Assembly (NCBI GenBank): GCA_021781795.1
Contig: JAJXWA010000003.1
Location: 1 to 64,000, forward strand
Source: Acidobacteriota bacterium
Lineage (GTDB): Bacteria > Acidobacteriota > Terriglobia > Terriglobales > Acidobacteriaceae
Direction of reading: 5' to 3'
Length of the DNA stretch: 64,000 bases
Below, in pieces: positions 7,785 to 16,983 of the stretch. Within the stretch, counting starts at the first letter, position 1. Every line of letters begins with the position of its first letter. Below the pieces are notes generated by a model. The model saw only the letters and a list, made by a program, of their open reading frames with translations, made no database searches and was not told the DNA's origin. The position numbers and the translations under genes are program-made.

Positions 7785-9053
7785 ATGACGCAACGAGGTA
7801 TCACGGTGAAAAAGAGCTGGGACAATCCGCGCGAGCACACCATGCCGGCCCAGGCCCGTGTGCCCGCCGAGTTGCGCATCGGCGCCGTCCGCGTCGCTCC
7901 CGCCACGGTCCTCGCGCCCATGGCCGGAGTCACAGACACCGTCTTCCGCCGCTTCATCCGCCACGCGAGCCTCTTCGCCACCCAGCCACATGCGGATCTG
8001 GGTGCCCCGGGTCCCGATTCTGGGACCTGGGAAAGCGACACGGCCAGCATCGACGCCGACGTCACCAACACCCAATCCGGCTGCGGCCTCATCATGACGG
8101 AGTTCACCTCCGCCGACGGCCTAAGCCGCATGCGCGAGTCCAAGCGCCGCCGCTACCTCACCTTCTACGACGACGAGCATCCCATCGCCGCGCAGCTCTT
8201 CGGCTCCAACCCCGAAACCCTCGCCGAAGCCGCCCGCATCGTCCAGGACACCGGCTTCGACCTCGTCGACCTCAACCTCGGCTGCCCCGCCAAGCGCGTC
8301 GTCGGCTGCAACGGCGGCTCCGGCCTGCTCCGCGACCTGCCCCGCATCGGCGAAATCTTCCGCGCCGTGCGCCAGGCCGTCACCATTCCCTTCACCGTCA
8401 AGTTCCGCCTCGGCTGGAACGACGCCCAGATCATCTGCGTCGAGCTCGCACGCATGGCGGAGTCTGAAGGACTCAACGCCGTCGCGCTCCACGCCCGCAC
8501 CCGCGAGCAGGCCTACAGCGGTCAGGCTCGCTGGGAGTGGATCGCCGCCATCAAGCAGGCCGTCCGCATTCCCGTCATCGGCAACGGCGACATCCGCACC
8601 CCCGAAGACGCCGCCGCCATGATTGACCAGACCGGCTGCGACGCCGTCATGATCGGTCGCGCCGCGCCGTCCAATCCCTGGATCTTTCGCCAGATTGCGC
8701 AGTACACCGCCACCGGCCGCTACGACCAGCCCACCGTCGCCGATCGCTACCACATGATCCGCGCCTACTTCCAGATGCTGCTCGACGAGACCGAAGCCGC
8801 CGCCAGCGACAAGCCCGGCTCCGCAGGCAAGGAGACCGCCGGCAAGATGAAGCAGTTCGCCTCCTGGTTCACCCACGGCGTCCCCGGCGGAGCGAAACTG
8901 CGCGCCTCCATCTACCAGATGCGCACCGGCGCTGAAATCCTTGCTGAGGTCGATGCCTTCTTTCAGGCGCGACTCGCCGCCGGCGACACCGAGCCCGAGC
9001 CATTTCCCGCCGAGCCAGCCGAATTCCCCACTGACGCCCTTGTCTGCGACTAG
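7785..9053 (+). CDS. dusB: tRNA-dihydrouridine synthase, with repeat-derived insert
   Basis: FMN enzyme that reduces specific uridines in tRNA to dihydrouridine. The TIM-barrel motifs are present: APMAGVTDTVFRRF (about 44-57), MTEFTSADGL, HPIAAQLFGSNPE, DLNLGCPAKRVV with catalytic C167, FTVKFRLGWN, ALHARTREQAYSGQARW, IGNGDI and MIGRAAPSNPWIF. The call is firm; assignment to the DusB branch is by overall similarity. Residues about 67-83 (QPHADLGAPGPDSGTWE) are encoded by a hairpin repeat inserted in frame between the first barrel strand and GCGLIMTEF. The start is uncertain: ATG at 7785, GTG near 7809 (after ACGAGG) and ATG at 7842 are all in frame. It ends three bases before the convergent thiolase gene. 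Confidence 0.9.
   Translation: MTQRGITVKKSWDNPREHTMPAQARVPAELRIGAVRVAPATVLAPMAGVTDTVFRRFIRHASLFATQPHADLGAPGPDSGTWESDTASIDADVTNTQSGCGLIMTEFTSADGLSRMRESKRRRYLTFYDDEHPIAAQLFGSNPETLAEAARIVQDTGFDLVDLNLGCPAKRVVGCNGGSGLLRDLPRIGEIFRAVRQAVTIPFTVKFRLGWNDAQIICVELARMAESEGLNAVALHARTREQAYSGQARWEWIAAIKQAVRIPVIGNGDIRTPEDAAAMIDQTGCDAVMIGRAAPSNPWIFRQIAQYTATGRYDQPTVADRYHMIRAYFQMLLDETEAAASDKPGSAGKETAGKMKQFASWFTHGVPGGAKLRASIYQMRTGAEILAEVDAFFQARLAAGDTEPEPFPAEPAEFPTDALVCD
7997..8036. repeat. Hairpin repeat inside the dusB reading frame
   Basis: Contains ctgggtgccccgggtccc and a 9-bp stem (8007-8015 with 8022-8030, one G-T pair) around the loop gattct. It shares the gggtgcccc core with intergenic copy B. The element keeps the dusB frame open. 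Confidence 0.65.
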
Positions 9054-9056
9054 CGG

Positions 9057-10259
9057 CTACTCCCGCTCCACCGCCAGAGCCACCGCGTTCCCGCCGCCCA
9101 GGCACAGCGACGCAATCCCGCGCTTTGCATTCCTCTGCTGCATCGCATAAAGCAGCGTCACCAGCACCCGCGCGCCGCTCGCGCCAATCGGATGCCCAAT
9201 CGCCACCGCGCCGCCGTTCACGTTCACGCGCGCCGGGTCCAGTTCCAACTCGCGCAGCACTGCAAGCGCCTGCACGCTGAAGGCCTCATTCAGCTCAAAC
9301 AGCTCCACTGAGTCCAGCGTCCATCCAGCCTTCTCCGCCACCTTCCGCACTGCATCCACCGGGGCCACGCTGAACCACGCCGGCTCCCGCCCGCTCGTCG
9401 CCTGCGCGCGAATCGTCGCCAGCGGCTTCATGCCCAGCGCACGTGCACGCTCCGCGCTCATCACCACCATCGCCGCTGCGCCGTCGTTCACGCCCGGCGC
9501 ATTGCCCGCCGTCACCGTGCCGCCTTCTTTGAAGGCCGGCTTCAGCCGCGCCAGAGTCTCGATTGTCGTCTCCGGCCGCACCGCTTCATCGGCGGCGAAC
9601 ACCCGCACCGGCTCACCCTTTTTCGCTGCAGGAATCTCCACTGGCAGAATCTCTTCGCGGAACCTTCCCGCTGCCGTCGCCGCAGCCGCGCGCCGGTGCG
9701 ACTCCGCCGCGAACGCATCCTGCTCCTGCCGCGTAACGCCGTACTTTTCCGCCACCATTTCCGCAGCGGCGCCCATGTGGAAGTTGTTGTACACATCCCA
9801 CAGCCCGTCATTCACCATCACGTCCACCAGCGCGCCGTTGCCCATCCGGTAGCCTGTGCGCGCCTGCTGCAGCACATACGGCGCGTTCGACATCGACTCC
9901 ATGCCGCCCGCCACCACCACCTCCGCATCGCCCGTCTGGATCGCCTGAGCCGCCAGCGACACCGCCTTCAGCCCCGACCCGCACACCTTGTTGATCGTCA
10001 GCGCGCCCACCTGCGGCGGCAGTCCCGCAAAGATCGCCGCCTGCCGCGCCGGAGCCTGACCGAGGCCGGCCTGCAGCACGCAGCCCATGATGCACTCGTC
10101 CACGACGTCGAGCCCCGCTGCGCCCTCGCCGATCCCCGCCCTCCGCACCGCTTCGCGCACCACCATCGCGCCCAGTTGCGGCGCACGAATTCCCTGCAAC
10201 GATCCCTGAAACTTCCCCACGGCGGTTCGCACCGCCGACACAATCACTGCTTCTCTCAT
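9057..10259 (-). CDS. Acetyl-CoA acetyltransferase (thiolase)
   Basis: Thiolase of about 400 residues that condenses two acetyl-CoA to acetoacetyl-CoA or cleaves 3-ketoacyl-CoA. The acyl-accepting cysteine is C93 in [11 protein letters not shown]. The C-terminal motifs are [21 protein letters not shown] with the catalytic His, and [16 protein letters not shown] with the second catalytic Cys. Motif order and length fit the biosynthetic and degradative homotetrameric family (AtoB/PhaA/ThlA). The open frame reaches 10304, but the ATG at 10259 begins exactly at the conserved [17 protein letters not shown], so the extra 15 residues are rejected. No beta-oxidation or polyhydroxybutyrate gene is adjacent, so its pathway is undecided. 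Confidence 0.92.
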   Translation of the reverse strand: MREAVIVSAVRTAVGKFQGSLQGIRAPQLGAMVVREAVRRAGIGEGAAGLDVVDECIMGCVLQAGLGQAPARQAAIFAGLPPQVGALTINKVCGSGLKAVSLAAQAIQTGDAEVVVAGGMESMSNAPYVLQQARTGYRMGNGALVDVMVNDGLWDVYNNFHMGAAAEMVAEKYGVTRQEQDAFAAESHRRAAAATAAGRFREEILPVEIPAAKKGEPVRVFAADEAVRPETTIETLARLKPAFKEGGTVTAGNAPGVNDGAAAMVVMSAERARALGMKPLATIRAQATSGREPAWFSVAPVDAVRKVAEKAGWTLDSVELFELNEAFSVQALAVLRELELDPARVNVNGGAVAIGHPIGASGARVLVTLLYAMQQRNAKRGIASLCLGGGNAVALAVERE

Positions 10260-10459
10260 CGCATCACTCTTCGCTGCGCCTGCATGCGCTGCTTTCAGAT
10301 TCAACGCGCGCGTTCCCTCGTTGGGTCTTGCACCACGGGCATCTTAACGCAGTTGTCACGCAATCGGCCATGACGGGACAGATTGTTCCGAGCCAACTTC
10401 ATCGCAGTGTGCCGAAGCCACCGGCGTCGCATGCATCCCACATTCATCTTTGCGTAGCT

Positions 10460-11881
10460 CTATACCTGCCGCCCCGCAAATGGCCAGATTCGTTTCTCGA
10501 AAGCTCGCACAAGATAAATCGCTGTGCCGGAAGCGCCGATGACGCCCGCAACCGCCACTCCCTGCCACGCGTGGCTACGATTGAACAGAATGAACAGAAA
10601 TCCCGCCATGGCCAGAAGCGGCGGCAGCGGATACAAAGGCATACGGAAGGGGCGATTCAGGTGGGGATGGCGCACGCGCAACCAGATGACGCCGATGTGC
10701 TGCAGCAGGAATTGCAGCAGGATGCGCGTAATGACCAGCATTGTGATCACCTGCTGCAGCGAAAAGAAGCAGAACGCTGCGGCAACAAAGCCCAACGCAA
10801 GCAGCGAGCGGTGCGGGATTCCGTGGCGCGGATGAATCGCATCGAGGAAGCGGAAGTAGTTGCCGTCTCGCGCCGCTGCATACGGCACGCGCGAATAGCC
10901 CAGCAGCAGCGAAAAGACTGACGCAAACGCTGTCCAGATAATCAGTGCCGCCATCAGCCTTCCAGCCCACAGACCAAAGGCAGAGCGTGCAATCTCCGCC
11001 ACCAGTTGCAGGGGCGGCGCTGAGCCCGACAGCGAATGCTCCGCCATGCTGTGCAATGCGGGGAGCACCGCCAGATTCATCGCCAGATAAAACGCAGCGA
11101 CAAACACGACCGACAACAGAATTGCGCGCGGAATCGTGCGCTCTGGCCGGCGTACCTCGCTGCCCAGAAAACAAATGTTGTAGTAGCCCCAGTAGTCATA
11201 CGTCGCAATCAGCGTTGCCTGCGCCAGCCCACCCATCACAAGCGCCGTAGAATGCGTCGCGGACGCCGGCATGTGCCACCCGCCACTCGCCGCCGCTGCA
11301 CTGAAACCCGAGACAATGACACCCGCCAGCGCCGCCATCACCCCGCAAAACAGCACCCATGCAAGCCTCGTAATCGAGCTCAGATTGCGATAGAGCAGTG
11401 CCGTAACCAGCAGGCACGTCGCCGCCGCGACAACATTGCTGTAGTGCAGCGCGGGCAAGGCGTGAACAGGCGCAGACTCAAGGCCAGGCCAGAACCATGC
11501 GAGAAACCCGGAGAGGCCAATGCAGCCCGACGCAATCGAAAGCGGAGCCGAAAAGCTCAACTGCCACACATAAAGAAAGCTCAGCCAGTTGCCCGCGCGC
11601 TTCGGCCCGTAGATCTCATGCAGGAATGCATAGGACCCGCCGGCGCGCGGAAACGCCGCGCCCAGCTCTGCCCAGACAAGCCCATCGGCAACCGCAATAA
11701 GAGCCCCAAGCAGCCACGCATAGATCGAAAGCCGATAGCCGGCCGCCTCAATCACCAGGGGCAGTGTGATGAATGGGCCGACGCCAATCATCTCCAGCAT
11801 GTTGAAGAGCACCGCCGCACGCAGGCCGATGCGCCGGCTGAGGTGATCGCTGACCGCCGCATTGGAATGAAGTGCTGTCAT
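10460..11881 (-). CDS. APC-superfamily amino-acid permease
   Basis: Integral membrane transporter of about 473 residues with some twelve hydrophobic helices, of the amino acid-polyamine-organocation superfamily. The first helix has the broken-helix substrate motif (MLEMIGVGPFITLPL). The second region has AELGAAFPRAGGSYAFLHEIYGP, a classical APC signature. Later parts (PERTIPRAILLSV, PYAAARDGNYFRFLDAIHP, GIPHRSLLAL) also match. It probably exchanges or imports amino acids or related amines across the inner membrane. The ATG at 11881 is chosen; a GTG at 11899 is in frame. It diverges from the PIG-L deacetylase gene with only about 40 bases between starts, so their promoters overlap the coding ends. 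Confidence 0.88.
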   Translation of the reverse strand: MTALHSNAAVSDHLSRRIGLRAAVLFNMLEMIGVGPFITLPLVIEAAGYRLSIYAWLLGALIAVADGLVWAELGAAFPRAGGSYAFLHEIYGPKRAGNWLSFLYVWQLSFSAPLSIASGCIGLSGFLAWFWPGLESAPVHALPALHYSNVVAAATCLLVTALLYRNLSSITRLAWVLFCGVMAALAGVIVSGFSAAAASGGWHMPASATHSTALVMGGLAQATLIATYDYWGYYNICFLGSEVRRPERTIPRAILLSVVFVAAFYLAMNLAVLPALHSMAEHSLSGSAPPLQLVAEIARSAFGLWAGRLMAALIIWTAFASVFSLLLGYSRVPYAAARDGNYFRFLDAIHPRHGIPHRSLLALGFVAAAFCFFSLQQVITMLVITRILLQFLLQHIGVIWLRVRHPHLNRPFRMPLYPLPPLLAMAGFLFILFNRSHAWQGVAVAGVIGASGTAIYLVRAFEKRIWPFAGRQV

Positions 11882-11921
11882 CGGGCCAATTCGCTCCACG
11901 GATTGTACACTGGCGAAGACT

Positions 11922-14768
11922 ATGTTTTTTGCCGAGAGAGTTCATCGCGCAGCCATGTCGGCGGCCCTTGCGGGCTTGATTGTTGCGGGCTTTGGCCCCT
12001 TGTGCCTGGATGCACAGCAGCCTGCTTCCAGTTTCCTTGATCTGCCGCCGGCAGAGCCTTCCTCCATCGCGCTTCCTCTGCCCGAGGACCGCGGCGAGGC
12101 TGCGCTGGAGCAGACCCTGAAGCGCCTGGGCACAACGGCCAGTGTGCTGATGATCGTCGCGCACCCCGACGACGAAGACGGCGCTTTGCTGACCTTTCTC
12201 TCGCGCGGACTGGGCGCGCGCGCGACGCTCTTCACGCTGACGCGCGGCGAGGGCGGTCAGAATGCGATGTCCGCAGAGCAGGATGATGCGCTCGGAATCA
12301 TTCGCACCAATGAGCTGCTGAAGGCCGATGAGTACTATGGCGCGCAGCAGATGTGGGGCACTGAGGCGGACTTCGGCTTCTCCAAGACGCAGGAAGAAGC
12401 CTTTGCGCGATGGGGTCATGAGCGCGTGCTCTATGACGCAGTGCTGGCCGTGCGCAGGGCGCGTCCGCAGATAATCGTGGCCACCTTCGTCGGCGGCGTG
12501 AGTGATGGCCACGGGCAGCACCAGGTTTCCGGCGAAATTGCCCAGGAGGTCTTCAAGGCGGCGGCCGATCCCACCGTCTTTCCAGACCAGATCAAGGCCG
12601 GCCTGCAACCCTGGCAGCCGCTCGCGGTCTACTCGATGGTCCCCTTCGCGCCCATCACGGACAAGGGCATGTTTGACTACGCCACAGGGAAATGGGCTCC
12701 CGCAAAGTTTCATAACTACGCCACGGGCGAGTGGATCGATGGAACGCCTTCCACCGACGTAACGCTGCAGGTAGGAGTTCGCGACGCCACGCTGGGCCGC
12801 AGCTACCAGCAGATTGCGCGCGAAGGCTGGGGCATGCAGAAGTCGCAGAATGGCGGCGCCAATCCCACGCTGAGCGGACCGGGCACCGCACGCTACCACC
12901 TGTGGATTGTTGCCGCATCAGCCAAAGCACAGGCGGGAGCAACCGGCAAGGACGACCTCTTCCACAACAGCCGCGTCCGGGTCGATACGTCTCTCGCCGG
13001 GCTTGCGCGCCTCGTGGATGCGCCGCCTGCATGGCTGAGCGATAGCCTCAAGCAACTCAACAATGACATGTCGCAATTGAATCGCGAGCCTACCGGGCAG
13101 AGCGGAGCGGTGACTGCCGATGCGCTCACACCTCTCTATCGCCAGACCCTGGAACTACGGGCACGCGTCGCAGCAAGCGCATTGACTGAACCCGGGAAGA
13201 GCAGCCTGCTCTTCGAACTCGACGTAAAAATTAGCGAATTTCAAGCCGCGCTCGCCAATCTCCTCGGCCTGGACATGATGGCCTTCCGCACCAGCGAAAC
13301 CCATCCCGACGGCGGCGGCTTCCGCGGCAACACAGCGGACGAGACTCCGCGCAGCGTCGCACCCGGTGAGGCCTTCCGCGTGCGCGTGCACACAGCGCAG
13401 GCAACTGCTTCCACGCGGCTGGCGAAGGTCTGGCTGCAGAGCGCAACAGGCAGCGCATGGCCGTACTCCCTCACTGCCGGCGCGGTCAGTACGGACGCGC
13501 CCGTCTCGGATCCGATCTTCAGTGTGCGCGCAGCCGATGATGCACAACCGACCGCTCCTTATTTTACGCGCCCCTCGGTCGAGCAACCATACTATGACGT
13601 ATCGCCGGCCAAGTTACGCGGGCACTCCTTCGTGCCGTATCCGCTTGCAGCATGGGCGCAGTTCGACTTTCATGGCCTGCCAATCCGGCTCGGGCAGGTG
13701 GTGCAAACACTGCAGCGCGTCACCGGCCCCGGGGGCTTCTATGAACCGCTGGTCGTGACACCCGAGATTGGGTTGCGCCTTGAGCCAGACGCACGCATTC
13801 TGCCTCTGGATGGAAGCGCCCTGCCCGTTCGCGTGACGGTGCACACGGAAGATTCCGCCGACGGCATTGTGACGCTCAAGCTGCCGCAGGGCTGGCGATG
13901 CGAGCCCGCCTCGGCGCCGTTTCATCGCACGAGTGCCGGTGATACTGAGCCCATCACCTTCAAGGTAACGCCCGGACGGGCGCAGTCTGGCGCCTACACC
14001 ATTGAAGCCGTCGCTGAGTCGAATGGCCGCTCGTATCAGACCGGCTGGAAAAACGTCAGCTACGCAGGGCTGCGCCCCTATGACCAGTACAAGCCGGCTC
14101 AGTTGCTCACGCGCAAAGTCGATGTGGCGCTGGCTCCAGGATTGCGCATTGGCTACGTCATGGGCACGGGCGACCGCGTGCCGGAAGCAATCGAAGGCCT
14201 TGGAGCAGCGGTCCATATGTTCTCAGACTCCGAGCTTGCTTCGGCTGACCTGTCGGCATGGAATGCGATTGTTATTGGGATCCGCGCGTACTCTGTACGA
14301 CCTGCACTGATTGCCGCGCAGAATCGTCTGAATGATTTCGTTCGCAGTGGTGGAACTCTGATTGTGCAGTATCAGAGCAGCAACTTCTCTGCCCCGTTCC
14401 CGCTCTCGATGGGCCGCATCCCTGAACGTGTCGTCGATGAAAAGGCGCCTGTCAGGCTGCTTGCGCCGGACGATTCATTGCTGACCTGGCCAAACCGAGT
14501 TACGTCCGCGGACTTCGATGGATGGGTCGAAGAGCGCGGGCACTCGTTCCTTGACTCGTGGGACCCAGCCTATACTGCGCTGACCGAAACGGCGGATGCC
14601 GGTCAGGATCCTCAGCGTGGAGGGCTGCTCGTGGCGCATCCCGGAAAGGGCACATATATCTATGCGGCCTTTGCCCTCTACCGTCAGCTCCCTGAGTTAG
14701 TGCCAGGCTCGTATCGAATCCTTGCGAACCTGTTGAGCGCAAAGCAAGGAGCAGCAAAGCTTCACTGA
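11922..14768 (+). CDS. Large secreted PIG-L (LmbE-like) deacetylase
   Basis: Predicted exported zinc-dependent N-deacetylase of 948 residues, far longer than single-domain LmbE proteins (about 230-300). An N-terminal hydrophobic segment (about 8-30, ending CLDAQQ) is a likely signal peptide. The PIG-L domain begins near residue 70: VLMIVAHPDDED with metal ligands H81 and D84, then FTLTRGEGGQNA, RTNELLKADEYYG and the second metal motif DGHGQHQVS. After about residue 320 come beta-rich regions and a C-terminal domain (LRIGYVMGTGDRVPEAIEGLG onward, with SGGTLIVQYQSSNF) that looks like a glutamine-amidotransferase-type (ThuA/BPL-like) fold. It probably removes acetyl groups from aminosugars, but the natural substrate is unknown. 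Confidence 0.85.
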   Translation: MFFAERVHRAAMSAALAGLIVAGFGPLCLDAQQPASSFLDLPPAEPSSIALPLPEDRGEAALEQTLKRLGTTASVLMIVAHPDDEDGALLTFLSRGLGARATLFTLTRGEGGQNAMSAEQDDALGIIRTNELLKADEYYGAQQMWGTEADFGFSKTQEEAFARWGHERVLYDAVLAVRRARPQIIVATFVGGVSDGHGQHQVSGEIAQEVFKAAADPTVFPDQIKAGLQPWQPLAVYSMVPFAPITDKGMFDYATGKWAPAKFHNYATGEWIDGTPSTDVTLQVGVRDATLGRSYQQIAREGWGMQKSQNGGANPTLSGPGTARYHLWIVAASAKAQAGATGKDDLFHNSRVRVDTSLAGLARLVDAPPAWLSDSLKQLNNDMSQLNREPTGQSGAVTADALTPLYRQTLELRARVAASALTEPGKSSLLFELDVKISEFQAALANLLGLDMMAFRTSETHPDGGGFRGNTADETPRSVAPGEAFRVRVHTAQATASTRLAKVWLQSATGSAWPYSLTAGAVSTDAPVSDPIFSVRAADDAQPTAPYFTRPSVEQPYYDVSPAKLRGHSFVPYPLAAWAQFDFHGLPIRLGQVVQTLQRVTGPGGFYEPLVVTPEIGLRLEPDARILPLDGSALPVRVTVHTEDSADGIVTLKLPQGWRCEPASAPFHRTSAGDTEPITFKVTPGRAQSGAYTIEAVAESNGRSYQTGWKNVSYAGLRPYDQYKPAQLLTRKVDVALAPGLRIGYVMGTGDRVPEAIEGLGAAVHMFSDSELASADLSAWNAIVIGIRAYSVRPALIAAQNRLNDFVRSGGTLIVQYQSSNFSAPFPLSMGRIPERVVDEKAPVRLLAPDDSLLTWPNRVTSADFDGWVEERGHSFLDSWDPAYTALTETADAGQDPQRGGLLVAHPGKGTYIYAAFALYRQLPELVPGSYRILANLLSAKQGAAKLH

Positions 14769-15092
14769 GTGCTCCTGATGACGGCACGCATCGATGAATA
14801 TCATGTGAATTCATCGCACATTCACATTGATATCCACATTCATGCGTGCTGTGTTAAATGCCCGTGAATTCGTCATCTATTCATATAGTTCTGCGAACCT
14901 CGATACAGACAGGAAGAAGAGTGCAGCGAGTCTTCAGACCACGCGAATCACTCTTTGCCCTTCGAGATTTCTTCTGTTCAACCTTGCCGATGAGTGTGCA
15001 CTGATTCATTCATCGCGTGAGTGTGGCAGGAAGCGTGTGCAGCAAAGGTACGCGCATCTCGAATCAATCTGTTCTTGAGAGGAAGAGGCCCA
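14769..15092 (+). promoter_or_regulatory. Upstream region of the porin gene with interleaved inverted repeats
   Basis: No convincing gene; unlike the surroundings it is AT-rich. Two perfect inverted repeats interleave: GATGAAT/ATTCATC (14793-14799 and 14809-14815) and ATGTGAAT/ATTCACAT (14803-14810 and 14820-14827), each with a 9-base spacer. ATTCATCGC recurs at 15008-15016, and further ATTCAT words lie near 14838 and 14878. The layout suggests an operator array controlling the porin gene, though no regulator is identified. Confidence 0.4.
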
Positions 15093-16898
15093 ATGAATCT
15101 GAAGCTCAACACTGCTGCCGCAGCAATTCTGGCAGTGAGCCTGGCAGGATCGCTTGCTTTTGCAGGCGCTCCCCCCGAGTCTGCGCAAAAGAAGAGTGAA
15201 ACCGCAAAGAAGGCGGCCAAAGCCGCAAAGCCTTCGGTGGAAGAACAGATTCAGGCACTGCGTGAAGAGATGCAGCAGCAGATCAATAGCCTGAAGAATG
15301 ATCTGGCCGAGAAGAATGCCGAGTTACAGAAGGCTCAGCAGGCAGCCGCAGACGCACAAACTGCTGCCTCCAAGGCCGAAGCTGCTGCCACGGCGCAGCA
15401 GCAGGCTGCAACCGAGAATGCCACCGCTGTCTCGACGCTGCAATCCACCGTGAACGACCTGAAGCAGAACTCTGTTTCGCTCGCGACCACGGTTTCGGAT
15501 GAAACCTCCGCGATCAAGCAGCGGATCGCCAATCCCGATGCAATCTACTTTAAGGGCATTGCGCTCTCGCCGACAGGCAGCTTCCTGGCTGCTGAATCTG
15601 TGAATCGCACGGCGGCCACAGGTGGCGGCCTGAACACTCCCTTCGGCGGCATTCCGCTTCAGTACTCCGACGCAGCGCAGATGTCCGAGTTCAACGCCTC
15701 TGGCCGTCAGTCACGCGCAGCCCTCAAGGCTTCCGGCAAGCTGGCCAACGTCACGCTGTCCGGCTACTACGAGGCTGACTGGCTCGGCACCGGCATCACC
15801 TCCAACAACAACCAGAGCAACAGCTATGTTCTTCGCCAGCGCCAACTGTGGGCCGATGCCAAGCTGAGCAATGGCCTGGACATCTCGGGCGGTCAGGGAT
15901 GGTCGCTTGCAGCAGAAACGACGCAGGGTTTGACGCGCGGTTCCGAGATTCTGCCGGCAACCATCGACCCTCAGTACGAAGCGGGCTTCGTATGGACCCG
16001 TCAGTACAGCTTCCGCGTCAGCAAGGACTTCAACCGGAAATTCTTCCTCGGCGCCTCTGCTGAGAATGCGCAGACTCTGAATCCTGCTGGCTCGAATCTT
16101 CCGACCAACCTGCTCATCGGCTCGGCCGGCAACGGCGGCGGACTCTACAACCCCACTGCCAACTACTCCTTTAACCTCGCGCCGGACTTCGTGGCCAAGA
16201 TGGCCTTCGAACCGGGCTGGGGCCACTGGGAAATCTTCGGAATCAGCCGCTTCTTCCGCGATCGCATCTACCCGAACGCCGGCAGCTCGGCGGGCGCGTA
16301 TAACGACACAATTCCCGGCGGCGGCATTGGCGGCGGTTTTCGCGCGCCACTGGCAGACAAGAAGGTCACCATCGGCCTCAAGGGCCTCTACGGCAAGGGC
16401 GTGGGCCGGTATGGCTCCTCGACGATTGCCGACGTAACGATTCGGCCCGACGGCCAGTTGGATCCGCTCAAAGCCTTCTCGGCTCTGAGCACGGTCGAAC
16501 TCAACCCGAACCCCAAGTTGATGGTCTACCTCAACTACGGCGGCGACTACGTGTACCGCGATTTCTGGGGCAAGATTGGTTATGGCTCGCCGCTCACCAA
16601 CATGAGCGGTTGCAACACCGAGACTGTGACGGGAAGCGGCGCCACCAATGGCGGCATCGGATACTCGCCCTCGACGCCAGCCAACTGCGGCGGCAACACA
16701 AAGGACGTGCAGGAAGGCACTGCCGGCTGGTGGTACTACTTCTACAAGGGTCCGAAGGGCGGTCTGCGTCAGGGCTTCCAGTACAGCTACTTCACGCGGA
16801 ACATCTGGTCCGGCACCGGCGGCCCCCTGAACATCAACGGCGGCGCGAAGGGCACGGATAACGTGATCGAGACCTCGCTCCGCTATTACCTGCCGTAG
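15093..16898 (+). CDS. Outer-membrane porin with N-terminal coiled coil
   Basis: Predicted outer-membrane beta-barrel of 601 residues. A signal peptide (residues 1-24, AAAAILAVSLAGSLAFAG) is followed by a Lys/Ala-rich segment and a strong heptad coiled coil (about 48-145, starting EEQIQALREEMQQQINSLK) that probably trimerises and reaches toward peptidoglycan. From about residue 155 the sequence alternates Gly-rich strands and turns (VTLSGYYEADWLG, VLRQRQLWADAK, YSFRVSKDFNRKFFLG) and ends in an aromatic-terminated strand ETSLRYYLP. The ATG at 15093 has GAGG six bases upstream and starts the signal peptide; the frame extends back to 15021 without support. Substrate unknown; it may take up sugars or organic acids. 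Confidence 0.82.
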   Translation: MNLKLNTAAAAILAVSLAGSLAFAGAPPESAQKKSETAKKAAKAAKPSVEEQIQALREEMQQQINSLKNDLAEKNAELQKAQQAAADAQTAASKAEAAATAQQQAATENATAVSTLQSTVNDLKQNSVSLATTVSDETSAIKQRIANPDAIYFKGIALSPTGSFLAAESVNRTAATGGGLNTPFGGIPLQYSDAAQMSEFNASGRQSRAALKASGKLANVTLSGYYEADWLGTGITSNNNQSNSYVLRQRQLWADAKLSNGLDISGGQGWSLAAETTQGLTRGSEILPATIDPQYEAGFVWTRQYSFRVSKDFNRKFFLGASAENAQTLNPAGSNLPTNLLIGSAGNGGGLYNPTANYSFNLAPDFVAKMAFEPGWGHWEIFGISRFFRDRIYPNAGSSAGAYNDTIPGGGIGGGFRAPLADKKVTIGLKGLYGKGVGRYGSSTIADVTIRPDGQLDPLKAFSALSTVELNPNPKLMVYLNYGGDYVYRDFWGKIGYGSPLTNMSGCNTETVTGSGATNGGIGYSPSTPANCGGNTKDVQEGTAGWWYYFYKGPKGGLRQGFQYSYFTRNIWSGTGGPLNINGGAKGTDNVIETSLRYYLP

Positions 16899-16919
16899 TT
16901 CTTGGTATCACGCAGCTAG

Positions 16920-16950
16920 AAGGGCAGCCTGCTCAGGCTGCCCTTTTTTA
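16920..16950 (+). terminator. Intrinsic terminator of the porin gene
   Basis: AGGGCAGCCT/AGGCTGCCCT forms a perfect 10-bp stem with loop GCTC (16921-16944), and the stem's final T begins a run of six T residues. It sits 22 bases after the porin stop and lies between the convergent porin and binding-protein genes. Confidence 0.93.
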
Positions 16951-16983
16951 TTGGCTCAGCACTCGTTGCATGAACATGGCATC

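Noticed and set aside
14827..15078. 83-codon plus-strand frame before the porin gene
   Set aside because: It overlaps the inverted-repeat region, lacks a ribosome-binding site and overlaps the porin leader.
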